This document shows, piece by piece, positions 6,524-12,717 of a stretch of DNA of 12,760 nucleotides. Position 1 is the stretch's first letter. The number at the start of each line of letters is the position of its first letter. Below the pieces are notes generated by a model. That model searched no databases. It had not been told where the DNA came from and was given only the letters and a program-made list of their open reading frames with translations. The stretch comes from Saprospiraceae bacterium (lineage in GTDB: Bacteria; Bacteroidota; Bacteroidia; Chitinophagales; Saprospiraceae). Location: NCBI GenBank assembly GCA_013002625.1, contig JABDJE010000170.1:1-12760 (forward strand), read 5' to 3'. The position numbers and the translations under genes are program-made.

Positions 6524-7073
6524 AGTCAATATTATCTGTGATATAACTTTCAACTTTTTTCATCGCGTGATGAAATGATGCTTTCAATGCACCAACGGAT
6601 GTTTCCAATATTTCGGCAATATCCTTGTAGCTCAATTCATCAAAGTATCGCATATTGAAAACGACACGTTGCTTTTCAGGTAAACTTTCAATGGCTTGCG
6701 CCAAAATTATTTGGGCTTGTTCAGCATCAAAATAACTGTCTGCTTTTAATCGCTCTCCCAGGTCAGTCAGATGCGCACCCAAGTCAGTCGATGCATGCTT
6801 TTTTTGCTTTTGCAAATGGTTGATGGATTCATTGCTGGCTATTCTATACAACCAGGTATAGAGTCTTGAATCGCTCTTGAACCCTTTGATGTGTTTAAAG
6901 ACCTTGATAAAGGTGTTTTGTAATACATCATCGGCATCTTCATGAAAATGGACCATCCTTCGGATATGCCAGTACAATTTTTCCTGATAACTTGATACAA
7001 GCAAGCTGAAGCCCTCTTCAAAGCGACGGTCATCATTGATCAACATTAATATGCGTGCATCATTATTATTCAT
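6510..7073 (-). CDS. ECF-type RNA polymerase sigma factor
   Basis: The 187-residue protein is an alternative sigma factor that directs RNA polymerase to a stress or envelope regulon. Region 2 spans about 24-90: LLVSSYQEKLYWHIRRMV, then HEDADDVLQNTFIKVFKHI (44-62, polymerase contact), and SRLYTWLYRIASNESINHLQ (69-88, -10 recognition). Region 4 is about 122-180, with LPEKQRVVFNMRYFDELSYKDIAEILETSVGALKASFHHAM, a clear helix-turn-helix for -35 recognition. Region 3 is replaced by a short linker, as usual for ECF factors. Its last 14 bases overlap the start of the probable anti-sigma gene, so translation is likely coupled. Upstream on the - strand, AACCTT (7120-7115) lies 15 bases from TCAT (7099-7096), loosely like an RpoE-class site. 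That might mean autoregulation but is very weak. Confidence 0.95.
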   Translation of the reverse strand: MNNNDARILMLINDDRRFEEGFSLLVSSYQEKLYWHIRRMVHFHEDADDVLQNTFIKVFKHIKGFKSDSRLYTWLYRIASNESINHLQKQKKHASTDLGAHLTDLGERLKADSYFDAEQAQIILAQAIESLPEKQRVVFNMRYFDELSYKDIAEILETSVGALKASFHHAMKKVESYITDNIDYVEG

Positions 7074-7111
7074 AAAAAGCAGCGACTTTGTACCTATGAC
7101 CCATAAAGTTG

Positions 7112-7143
7112 TTGAAGGTTTAAAATAAATATCAATTATTTTG
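7112..7143 (+). promoter_or_regulatory. Weak candidate promoter for the acyltransferase gene
   Basis: TTG at 7112-7114 and TATTTTG at 7137-7143 are 22 bases apart, which resembles the -33/-7 pair of Bacteroidota. The -7 box is one base short of TAnnTTTG. It would give a leader of about 10 bases before ATG 7160. The gap 7074-7159 is shared with the divergent sigma operon. Confidence 0.3.
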
Positions 7144-7159
7144 CTAAAAATTTCGATTC

Positions 7160-7705
7160 ATGATCCAATGGTTAAGTAAACTGATATTTAAAATCATAGG
7201 GTGGCGTGTTGGCGGAAATTATCCTAGAGAACTGGATAAGAAGATATTTATTGCGGCACCACACACTTCCAATTGGGATTTCCCACTTGGATTGCTGTCA
7301 CGCGCTATTGTGAATGATAAAATTTCTTTTGTAGCAAAATCTTCCTTGTTTAAACCACCATTGGGGTGGATTATGAGGGCCTTGGGTGGTGTGTCGGTGA
7401 ATAGATCCAAGTCTACAAATTTTGTGCGTGCAGTGGTGGATGAGTATAAGAAAAGAGATCGCCTGGCTATTGTGATTGCACCCGAAGGAACGCGTAAGAA
7501 AGTAGAAAAATTCAAGACCGGATTTTATTTCATTGCCAAGCAAGCCAACATTCCCATTATCATGGTTTTCTTTAATTATACCGATAAGGAAATATTTTTT
7601 GCGGATCCATTTTACCCTACAGATGATGCGAAAAAGGATATAGCCTATATTGAAGATCAGTTTAGAGGATATGTGGGTAAGAATCCGGAGAACAGTTTTG
7701 GCTAG
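7160..7705 (+). CDS. Lysophospholipid acyltransferase family protein (PlsC-like)
   Basis: The 181-residue enzyme belongs to the glycerolipid acyltransferase superfamily, which moves fatty acyl chains onto lysophospholipids or related acceptors at the inner membrane face. The catalytic HxxxxD box is HTSNWD (35-40), and the acceptor-binding box is APEGTR (107-112). GWIMRALGGVSVNRS (69-83) is the usual link between them. The N-terminal residues 4-15 (WLSKLIFKIIGW) are amphipathic to hydrophobic and may dip into the membrane; no full membrane helix is evident. It is shorter than PlsC (about 240) and resembles a compact group of acyltransferases common in Bacteroidota. The true acceptor (lysophosphatidate, an ornithine lipid precursor or other) cannot be decided. 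It is followed after 28 bases by the nitroreductase gene on the same strand. Confidence 0.87.
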   Translation: MIQWLSKLIFKIIGWRVGGNYPRELDKKIFIAAPHTSNWDFPLGLLSRAIVNDKISFVAKSSLFKPPLGWIMRALGGVSVNRSKSTNFVRAVVDEYKKRDRLAIVIAPEGTRKKVEKFKTGFYFIAKQANIPIIMVFFNYTDKEIFFADPFYPTDDAKKDIAYIEDQFRGYVGKNPENSFG

Positions 7706-7733
7706 TCAGACATTAATACTATAAACTTATTTC

Positions 7734-8306
7734 ATGGATTTAACCACTGCAATCAATACAACAATCAAAAATAGAAGAGCGGTTTTCCCACCTATGTACA
7801 ACGGAGAAGTTATCGCGTACGATGTGATTGAACAAATACTGGAAAATGCCCTGTGGGCTCCGAGCCATAAACAGACTGAACCCTGGTCTTTTAAGGTGTA
7901 TTCCGGGGAAAGCTTAAAAGACCTCAGTCAATATTCATCGAATTGGTATAAAGCAAACACACCTATAGAAAAGTTTTCTGAAAAGAAATATGAAAAAACC
8001 AAGAAGAAAGCACTCCAATCAAGCCACGTTATTGCCATCATTATGAATAGACATGCGGCGCTTGTTCCCGAATGGGAGGAAGTGGCAGCTGTGGCTTGTG
8101 CTGTTCAAAACATGTGGTTGACCGCAACTGCATACGGGGTAGGGGCATACTGGAGTTCTCCTAAATATGCTATTCACGGTGATGACTTTTTTAACTTAGA
8201 ACCCCATCAAAAATGTCTGGGCCTCATGTATTTAGGCATCCCCGTTGACGGCTTGGAATTTAAAGCTGAACGAGCACCTCTTGAGGAGAAAGTGACTTGG
8301 ATCTAG
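7734..8306 (+). CDS. Nitroreductase family FMN oxidoreductase
   Basis: The 190-residue flavoprotein belongs to the nitroreductase superfamily, whose members reduce nitro groups, quinones or enones with NAD(P)H in the cytoplasm. FMN-contacting motifs are visible: IKNRRAVF near the N-terminus (Arg14 and Arg15), APSHKQTEPWSFKVY (42-56) matching the family's APSxxNxQPWxF, and AAVACAVQNMWLTATAYGVGAYWSS (residues about 117-141) before the closing GLMYLGIPV. The short length and the NRRAVFPP opening suggest the YdjA-like branch. The physiological substrate is unknown. No clear promoter lies in the 28 bases before it, so it probably shares a transcript with the acyltransferase. Confidence 0.9.
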   Translation: MDLTTAINTTIKNRRAVFPPMYNGEVIAYDVIEQILENALWAPSHKQTEPWSFKVYSGESLKDLSQYSSNWYKANTPIEKFSEKKYEKTKKKALQSSHVIAIIMNRHAALVPEWEEVAAVACAVQNMWLTATAYGVGAYWSSPKYAIHGDDFFNLEPHQKCLGLMYLGIPVDGLEFKAERAPLEEKVTWI

Positions 8307-8320
8307 CTCTGAATCAATAT

Positions 8321-8365
8321 GTTAAATATTTCAACTTTAACATTATAAGGCAACACATATTGTGT
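8321..8365. promoter_or_regulatory. Two small dyads in the gap before the glycine-zipper gene
   Basis: GTTAAA (8321-8326) and TTTAAC (8336-8341) form a 6-bp inverted repeat, and ACACA (8353-8357) with TGTGT (8361-8365) forms another around TAT. The second looks like a repressor half-site pair. The gap also carries a TATAAT-like box at 8385-8390. Nothing here matches TAnnTTTG exactly, so promoter and operator remain guesses. Confidence 0.22.
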
Positions 8366-8424
8366 AATTTTAATATTTAATGGCTATAATTATTGTTTAT
8401 TAACTCATTTACAAAACAAACGAT

Positions 8425-8712
8425 ATGTTAGCATTAATAATCAACTTACTCAGTGGTGCATTGGGCGGTAACCTGGCCGGCAAACTTATGAAAGAACAAT
8501 CATTGGGAACACTATGGAATTCAGTAGTGGGTATAGTAGGCGGTGGATTAGGAGGTAAACTAATTGGAATGCTTGCTCCTGCGATAGGTGCAGCGGCTGC
8601 AAGTGGCTCTATGGATGTAACCAGTATTCTTGGCAGCGTAGCTGGTGGAGGTGTAGGTGGAGGCGTGTTGTTGGCCATAGTTGGTGTCATCAAAAAAATG
8701 ATGGCCAAGTAG
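8425..8712 (+). CDS. Small glycine-zipper membrane protein
   Basis: The 95-residue protein is made of hydrophobic helices packed with glycine and alanine: LLSGALGGNLAGKLM (8-22), VVGIVGGGLGGKLIGMLAPAIGAAAASG (34-61) and ILGSVAGGGVGGGVLLAIVGVIKKMM (68-93). Regular GxxxG-type spacing favours tight helix packing, so I expect two or three membrane segments that may form oligomers. There is no signal peptide cleavage site and no catalytic motif. I recall similar short proteins of unknown function in Bacteroidota genomes. The sequence also resembles glycine-zipper domains and some membrane-active peptides, but nothing here supports a toxin or bacteriocin role: no immunity, export or processing gene is nearby. 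It appears to form its own unit, with a 118-base gap before it and a hairpin terminator after it. Confidence 0.75.
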   Translation: MLALIINLLSGALGGNLAGKLMKEQSLGTLWNSVVGIVGGGLGGKLIGMLAPAIGAAAASGSMDVTSILGSVAGGGVGGGVLLAIVGVIKKMMAK

Positions 8713-8740
8713 AATTAAAGGTAATCAATGAAATAATCTG

Positions 8741-8769
8741 ACCTCATCGCATATTGTGGTGAGGTTTTT
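8741..8769 (+). terminator. Rho-independent terminator after the glycine-zipper gene
   Basis: ACCTCATCGCA (8741-8751) pairs with TGTGGTGAGGT (8755-8765), an 11-bp stem with two G-U pairs and a 3-base loop TAT. T residues run to 8769. It abuts the stop codon of the convergent reductase gene at 8770-8772, so the two genes share almost no spacer. Confidence 0.85.
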
Positions 8770-9777
8770 CTATTCCATTCCATCAATGCCGGTCACAGTA
8801 GTATACTTAAAACTCAATTTTTGATCTGGATAAATAATCTTGAAGGCGGATTGTACCATGAGTGTTGCTTCATGAAATCCACACAGGATGAGTTTGAGTT
8901 TTCCAGGGTAGGTATTGATATCACCTATTGCAAATATGCCATCTACATTTGTACTGTAGTCCAGGGTATCTACTTTTATAGCATTCTTTTCAATCTCCAA
9001 TCCCCATTCTCCGATAGGCCCAAGTTTGGGTGTCAATCCAAAAAGTGGTACGAAGTAATCCACAGGTATAGACTGTTCACCGTTTTCTTTTGATTTGATC
9101 AGAACTTCATTAAGTTGACCATTTCCGTTCAGGCCAATGGCTTGCGCATTGGTAATGAGATTGATCTTACCGGATTTAGCCAACTCCATGACTTTATCCA
9201 CACTATCTAATGCGCCCCTGAAAGAAGCTCTTCGGTGAATAAGCGTGAGTGATTCAGTTGTGTCGCTCAATTCAATAGCCCAATCTAGTGCTGAATCGCC
9301 ACCACCTGCGATGAGGATGCGCTTGTCTTTATATTTTGCAGGATCCTTAACCATGTAGTCTACACCCTTGCCTTCAAATGTTGCAATATTTTCCAAAGGC
9401 GGCTTGCGCGGTTCAAAACTTCCAAGACCACCTGCAATTGCAATGACTTTACAATGAATTTTTGTATCGTCATTGGTATATACTATGAATGAACCATCTT
9501 CCTGTCTCTCGTATCTTTCGGCCCGTTCTCCCAATGTGAAGCCGGGATTAAAGGGGGCTATCTGTGCCATGAGATTGTCAACCAATTCACCGGCAAGTAC
9601 AGAAGGATAACCCGGAATATCATAGATGGGTTTTTTGGGATATATCTCACTCAATTGACCGCCCGGTTGTGGTAAAGCATCTACAAGGTGGCACTTTAAC
9701 TTAAGTAAACCCGCTTCAAAAACTGTGAATAAACCCACAGGGCCGGCGCCTACAATCAATATATCTGTACTAATCAT
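8770..9777 (-). CDS. Ferredoxin--NADP+ reductase type 2 (thioredoxin-reductase-like)
   Basis: The 335-residue FAD enzyme moves electrons between NADPH and ferredoxin or flavodoxin. The N-terminal FAD dinucleotide fold begins ILIVGAGPVGLFTVFEAG (6-23), followed by PGGQLSEIYPKKPIYDIPGYP (38-58). The NADPH fold is RILIAGGGDSALDWAIEL (153-170), and HRRASFRG (181-188) carries the arginines expected to bind the 2'-phosphate of NADPH. IFAIGDINTYPGKLKLILCGFHEA (281-304) closes the FAD site. The CxxC redox pair of thioredoxin reductase is absent, and the extra C-terminal segment LSFKYTTVTG is typical of the YumC-type reductases. The match to that group is strong, though the electron partner is not encoded nearby. 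It is a single-gene unit with a well-formed promoter directly before the start codon. Confidence 0.92.
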   Translation of the reverse strand: MISTDILIVGAGPVGLFTVFEAGLLKLKCHLVDALPQPGGQLSEIYPKKPIYDIPGYPSVLAGELVDNLMAQIAPFNPGFTLGERAERYERQEDGSFIVYTNDDTKIHCKVIAIAGGLGSFEPRKPPLENIATFEGKGVDYMVKDPAKYKDKRILIAGGGDSALDWAIELSDTTESLTLIHRRASFRGALDSVDKVMELAKSGKINLITNAQAIGLNGNGQLNEVLIKSKENGEQSIPVDYFVPLFGLTPKLGPIGEWGLEIEKNAIKVDTLDYSTNVDGIFAIGDINTYPGKLKLILCGFHEATLMVQSAFKIIYPDQKLSFKYTTVTGIDGME

Positions 9778-9782
9778 GCCTG

Positions 9783-9814
9783 CAAAAGTATTTCTATTTC
9801 CTCAATGTTACCAA
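9783..9814 (-). promoter_or_regulatory. Bacteroidota promoter of the ferredoxin-NADP+ reductase gene
   Basis: On the - strand, TTG (9814-9812) stands 21 bases before TACTTTTG (9790-9783), which fits TAnnTTTG exactly. The box ends five bases before the ATG (9777-9775). Transcription should therefore begin at or just before the start codon, making the mRNA nearly leaderless. This is the clearest promoter in the window. Confidence 0.72.
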
Positions 9815-9888
9815 TTTGCCTGATTAACAATGATCATTCTGCATTAGATTCGTGTCATTGATTATAGTTTTCATAACCATTAGTAACT

Positions 9889-11445
9889 ATGTTGGTCAAA
9901 ACATATGCCGCTACAGTTCAGGGTGTAGAAGCAAAAAGAATAATCGTTGAAGTCAATGCTGGCGGTACCGTGGCAGCGGGTAAGCAGCTTTATCATCTTG
10001 TAGGTTTGCCTGATAATGCGGTCAAAGAGGGCTTTCAACGTGTAGAAGCTGCAACCAAAAATATTGGTTTTAAGGTGCCACGCATGAAGTTGGTGGTCAA
10101 TCTGGCCCCAGCCGATATACGTAAAGAAGGTTCATCCTATGATCTCCCTATAGCAATGGGTATACTCTGTAGTACAGGACAAATATTTGTAGAAGATATA
10201 GAAGGGTATATGATGATGGGCGAATTGGCCCTTGACGGCAGTTTGAGACCCATTCGTGGAGCACTTCCTATTGCCCTGCTGGCATTTGAAGAGCAATTCA
10301 AAGGGCTAATTCTGCCATATGAAAATGGCAATGAAGCTGCTATTGTGAATGGACTTAAGGTGTACGGTGTTAAAAATCTCGACGAAGCGATTACCATCAT
10401 ACAAAACCCAGAGAATGCAGATAAGTATCGTTTCAAGCCTTCTCAGATTGCGGCACCAAATTCTACTAAGTATAATCTTGATTTTTCGGATGTGAGAGGA
10501 CAGGAGAATATCAAGCGTGCTTTAGAGATTGCAGCGGCCGGGAGTCATAATGCTATTTTGATCGGCCCGCCCGGCGCAGGAAAAACCATGTTGGCGCGTC
10601 GTTTACCCACGATCATGCCGCAGCTTGATTTATTCGAAGCACTCGAAACCACCAAGATCCATTCCGTAGCAGGAGCTTTGGCAAAAAATGCGAGCTTGGT
10701 TTCTGAACGCCCCTTCAGATCGCCCCATCATACAATTAGTGATGTAGCTCTCGTGGGTGGTGGATCCAATCCCAATCCGGGTGAAATATCTCTTGCGCAC
10801 AATGGTGTACTTTTCTTGGATGAATTGCCGGAATTCAAGCGGTCGGTATTGGAGGTTTTGAGACAACCCATGGAAGAACGGAAGGTGACGATTAGTCGGG
10901 CTAAAGTGTCCGTGGATTATCCAGCCAGCTTTATGCTTATTGCTTCAATGAATCCATGCCCATGTGGCTTTCATAATCATCCGGACAAAGACTGTGTCTG
11001 TCCTCCGGGCGTCGTTAAAAAATACCTGAATAAAATTTCGGGACCTTTATTAGATCGGATCGACCTTCATGTGGAGGTGACGCCTGTCTCCTATGATGAA
11101 CTGTCAAAGTATAATGCACAATCCGAACGGAGTGAAAATATAAGAATGAGAGTGCATAAGGCAAAACAGATACAGATTGCACGATTCAAAGACTTCTCCA
11201 ATATTCACAGCAATGCTCAAATGCCATCAAGTATGGTCAGGGAAGTTTGTAAGTTGGATAAAAGTGGCAAGGCATTATTAAAGGCAGCCATGACCAAACT
11301 TCAACTTTCAGCTCGGGCCTATGACAGAATATTACGCGTTGCACGTACCTGTGCCGACTTGTCAGACGAAGCAGATATTTCCACGGCACACCTGGCTGAA
11401 GCCATTCAGTACCGAAGTCTGGATAGAGAAGGATGGGCAGGGTAA
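9889..11445 (+). CDS. comM: YifB/ComM-family AAA+ ATPase (Mg-chelatase-like)
   Basis: The 518-residue protein belongs to the YifB group, whose member ComM is a hexameric helicase that drives branch migration during natural transformation. The N-terminal ChlI-like domain covers about 20-180 (GLPDNAVKEGFQRVEAA, NLAPADIRKEGSSYDLPIAM). The AAA+ core has Walker A GPPGAGKT (226-233), FRSPHHTISDVALVGGG, Walker B VLFLDE (307-312) and ASMNPCPCGFH (352-362) followed by CVCPP, a cysteine cluster that may bind zinc. LLDRIDLHVEV holds the arginine finger region, and the C-terminal Mg-chelatase domain ends with LSARAYDRILRVARTCADL. The length is usual. No competence genes are nearby, so a role in transformation is only by family. 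It diverges from the reductase gene across 111 bases; a -7-like TAGTTTTC (9865-9872) is one mismatch from consensus. Confidence 0.92.
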   Translation: MLVKTYAATVQGVEAKRIIVEVNAGGTVAAGKQLYHLVGLPDNAVKEGFQRVEAATKNIGFKVPRMKLVVNLAPADIRKEGSSYDLPIAMGILCSTGQIFVEDIEGYMMMGELALDGSLRPIRGALPIALLAFEEQFKGLILPYENGNEAAIVNGLKVYGVKNLDEAITIIQNPENADKYRFKPSQIAAPNSTKYNLDFSDVRGQENIKRALEIAAAGSHNAILIGPPGAGKTMLARRLPTIMPQLDLFEALETTKIHSVAGALAKNASLVSERPFRSPHHTISDVALVGGGSNPNPGEISLAHNGVLFLDELPEFKRSVLEVLRQPMEERKVTISRAKVSVDYPASFMLIASMNPCPCGFHNHPDKDCVCPPGVVKKYLNKISGPLLDRIDLHVEVTPVSYDELSKYNAQSERSENIRMRVHKAKQIQIARFKDFSNIHSNAQMPSSMVREVCKLDKSGKALLKAAMTKLQLSARAYDRILRVARTCADLSDEADISTAHLAEAIQYRSLDREGWAG

Positions 11446-11466
11446 TTAAGGTGTGAGGTTCAACTA

Positions 11467-11487
11467 TCAGGTATCAAGAGTCAGTAT
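11467..11487 (+). repeat. Short degenerate 7-base repeat
   Basis: Three adjoining heptamers, each beginning TCA (TCAGGTA, TCAAGAG, TCAGTAT), lie in the gap between the ATPase and transporter genes. The match between units is weak, but the period equals that of the stronger arrays nearby. Confidence 0.35.
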
Positions 11488-11546
11488 TATCCATAATCTC
11501 TTTTTTTCATTGCAACTTGAAACCTACCTCCATCTCACCGTTAAAC

Positions 11547-11623
11547 TTTATCCTTTATCCTTTATCCTTTATCCTTTATCCTTAACTCTTAACCCTTAAC
11601 TCTTAACCTTTAACCCCTAACCC
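11547..11623 (+). repeat. Heptamer tandem array, eleven units, C-rich on + strand
   Basis: Five exact TTTATCC copies (11547-11581) run without a break into six variant heptamers (11582-11623), among them TTAACTC, TTAACCC and CTAACCC. The 77 bases are exactly 11 units of 7 and stay in one register. The array fills most of the gap between the ATPase gene and the transporter gene, ending 39 bases before the transporter's ATG. Confidence 0.9.
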
Positions 11624-11638
11624 CTCATTCATTTCCCG

Positions 11639-11645
11639 TACTTTG
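11639..11645 (+). promoter_or_regulatory. Possible -7 box of the transporter gene
   Basis: TACTTTG is one base short of TAnnTTTG. It is followed after 17 bases by ATG 11663, giving a short leader. There is no TTG at -33, where the heptamer array ends instead. The final G of the box is the first base of the GTG that could serve as an upstream start. Confidence 0.3.
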
Positions 11646-11662
11646 TGCTTGATTTAAATGGC

Positions 11663-12511
11663 ATGAAACTCAACCGTTCTTTTCTTGAACTGAATTTGGC
11701 AATCATTTTCTTGAGCACATCGGGTGTTTTAGGCAGATTGATTGACATGGCGCCTACTTTAATTATTTGGTGGCGTTGTGCTATTGCGGTAGTTCTAATG
11801 GGCATCTATATCAAACTGACCAGTCGTAATCTGAGGATTAAGGAGAAGGGTCATAAGCGTGTCATTTTCTGGAGTGCATTTTTATTGGCGGCACACTGGA
11901 TTAGCTATTTCTATGCTTTGTCCTTGTCGAATATTGCGATTGCGATGTTGACCCTGCATACCTATCCCGCCATGACGGCACTTCTCGAACCTATATTCTT
12001 AAAAACCAAATTCCGCCTTTATCACCTGGGCTTGTCGGTTATGGTTCTAGTGGGTGTGTTTATACTGATACCTGCTGATGGTGGATCAGAGAATCTCGGT
12101 TTAGCGATCATTTGTGGCTGTGTGTCTGCGCTGGCTTATGCTTTGAGAAATATATTTACACGCAAGGTAATTCCAAGCTATGATGGTTCGGTAATGATGT
12201 TTTTCCAATTGGTTGTTATGACCGTGCTTTTATTGCCTATTCTCTATTTTGAACCACCTGCATCCATCACAACCGAATGGCCATTTGTTGGTTTACTGGC
12301 CATTGTGACCACCTGCTTAGGTCACACTCTATTTGTCCATAATCTCAAAAAGTATGAAGCGGTTACTATCAGTCTGCTTACAAGCATTGTTCCTGTCTAT
12401 GGTATTCTATGGGGCGTTATTTTCCTGTCCGAAATTCCAAGCTTAATGACTGTCCTGGGGGGTATAATTATTCTTTCTGCCTTTTTAATTGAGAGCAGGA
12501 GAGTGGGTTAG
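11663..12511 (+). CDS. EamA/DMT-family transporter
   Basis: The 282-residue inner-membrane protein belongs to the drug/metabolite transporter superfamily, whose members move amino acids, nucleosides or small metabolites, often outward. Ten hydrophobic segments are visible, forming two EamA repeats. The first begins LNLAIIFLSTSGVLGRLI, with TLIIWWRCAIAVVLMGIYI as the second helix and the family element AIAMLTLHTYPAMTALLEPIFL. The second repeat begins LGLAIICGCVSALAYALRNIF and ends SLLTSIVPVYGILWGVIFLSEIPSLMTVLGGIIILSAFLI. Substrate cannot be inferred. An in-frame GTG at 11645 would add six residues (MLDLNG), but it overlaps a likely promoter box, so ATG 11663 is preferred. The gene is enclosed by heptamer repeat arrays, and its last codons (GTG GGT TAG) run into the downstream array. 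Confidence 0.88.
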   Translation: MKLNRSFLELNLAIIFLSTSGVLGRLIDMAPTLIIWWRCAIAVVLMGIYIKLTSRNLRIKEKGHKRVIFWSAFLLAAHWISYFYALSLSNIAIAMLTLHTYPAMTALLEPIFLKTKFRLYHLGLSVMVLVGVFILIPADGGSENLGLAIICGCVSALAYALRNIFTRKVIPSYDGSVMMFFQLVVMTVLLLPILYFEPPASITTEWPFVGLLAIVTTCLGHTLFVHNLKKYEAVTISLLTSIVPVYGILWGVIFLSEIPSLMTVLGGIIILSAFLIESRRVG

Positions 12512-12552
12512 GTACTAGGTATTGGGTATTAGATATTAGTTATTGGGTGATG
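12511..12552 (+). repeat. Degenerate heptamer array, six units, G-rich on + strand
   Basis: Six consecutive 7-base units from the last base of the transporter stop codon follow the pattern GGTATTG, with variants GGTACTA, GGTATTA, GATATTA, GTTATTG and GGTGATG. The preceding 7 bases (12504-12510, TGGGTTA) may be a further decayed unit lying inside the gene's last codons. The G-rich strand is opposite to that of the array before the gene. Confidence 0.72.
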
Positions 12553-12578
12553 TGCTGACGAAGCGTAGCTTATCAGCA
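12553..12578. other. Imperfect hairpin after the transporter gene
   Basis: TGCTGA (12553-12558) pairs with TCAGCA (12573-12578), and AGC (12562-12564) with GCT (12568-12570) around GTA, with a small internal loop between the stems. No T-run follows, so it is not a canonical terminator. It may be an intergenic palindromic repeat. A separate 14-base perfect AT palindrome, ATAAATTAATTTAT, lies at 12620-12633. I see nothing else in 12579-12717. Confidence 0.45.
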
Positions 12579-12717
12579 TCCTGACTGAATAAATTCGCAT
12601 CAGGAGGTATTGCTGGGTGATAAATTAATTTATAAATGTTTTACAGACATCAGCCTATTCTCATTTTATATATCTTATGTTTCGATTATTTGGATTCAAG
12701 TATCTTTTATTAATTTG

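Noticed and set aside
7096..7120. RpoE-like site (AACCTT, 15 bases, TCAT) before the sigma factor gene on the - strand
   Set aside because: The match is loose and a similar chance match is expected in AT-rich DNA. It is mentioned only as a possibility in the sigma entry.
8409..8708. Proline-rich open frame on the - strand opposite the glycine-zipper gene
   Set aside because: Its prolines are the antisense of glycine codons. The + strand frame has a sensible membrane protein and its own terminator.
8425..8712. Glycine-zipper protein considered as a bacteriocin
   Set aside because: No leader peptide with a double-glycine site, and no immunity or export gene adjoins it.
8821..9093. + strand frame of 90 residues opposite the reductase gene
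   Set aside because: It is antisense to conserved FAD and NADPH fold sequence and has no plausible promoter or family match.
10137..10436. Open frame on the - strand within the ComM-type gene
   Set aside because: It lies wholly inside a well-supported conserved coding region and resembles no protein family.
11547..11623. Heptamer array considered as a CRISPR array or replication-origin iterons
   Set aside because: The units are 7 bases with no spacers, too short for CRISPR. No Rep gene, DnaA boxes or cas genes are nearby.
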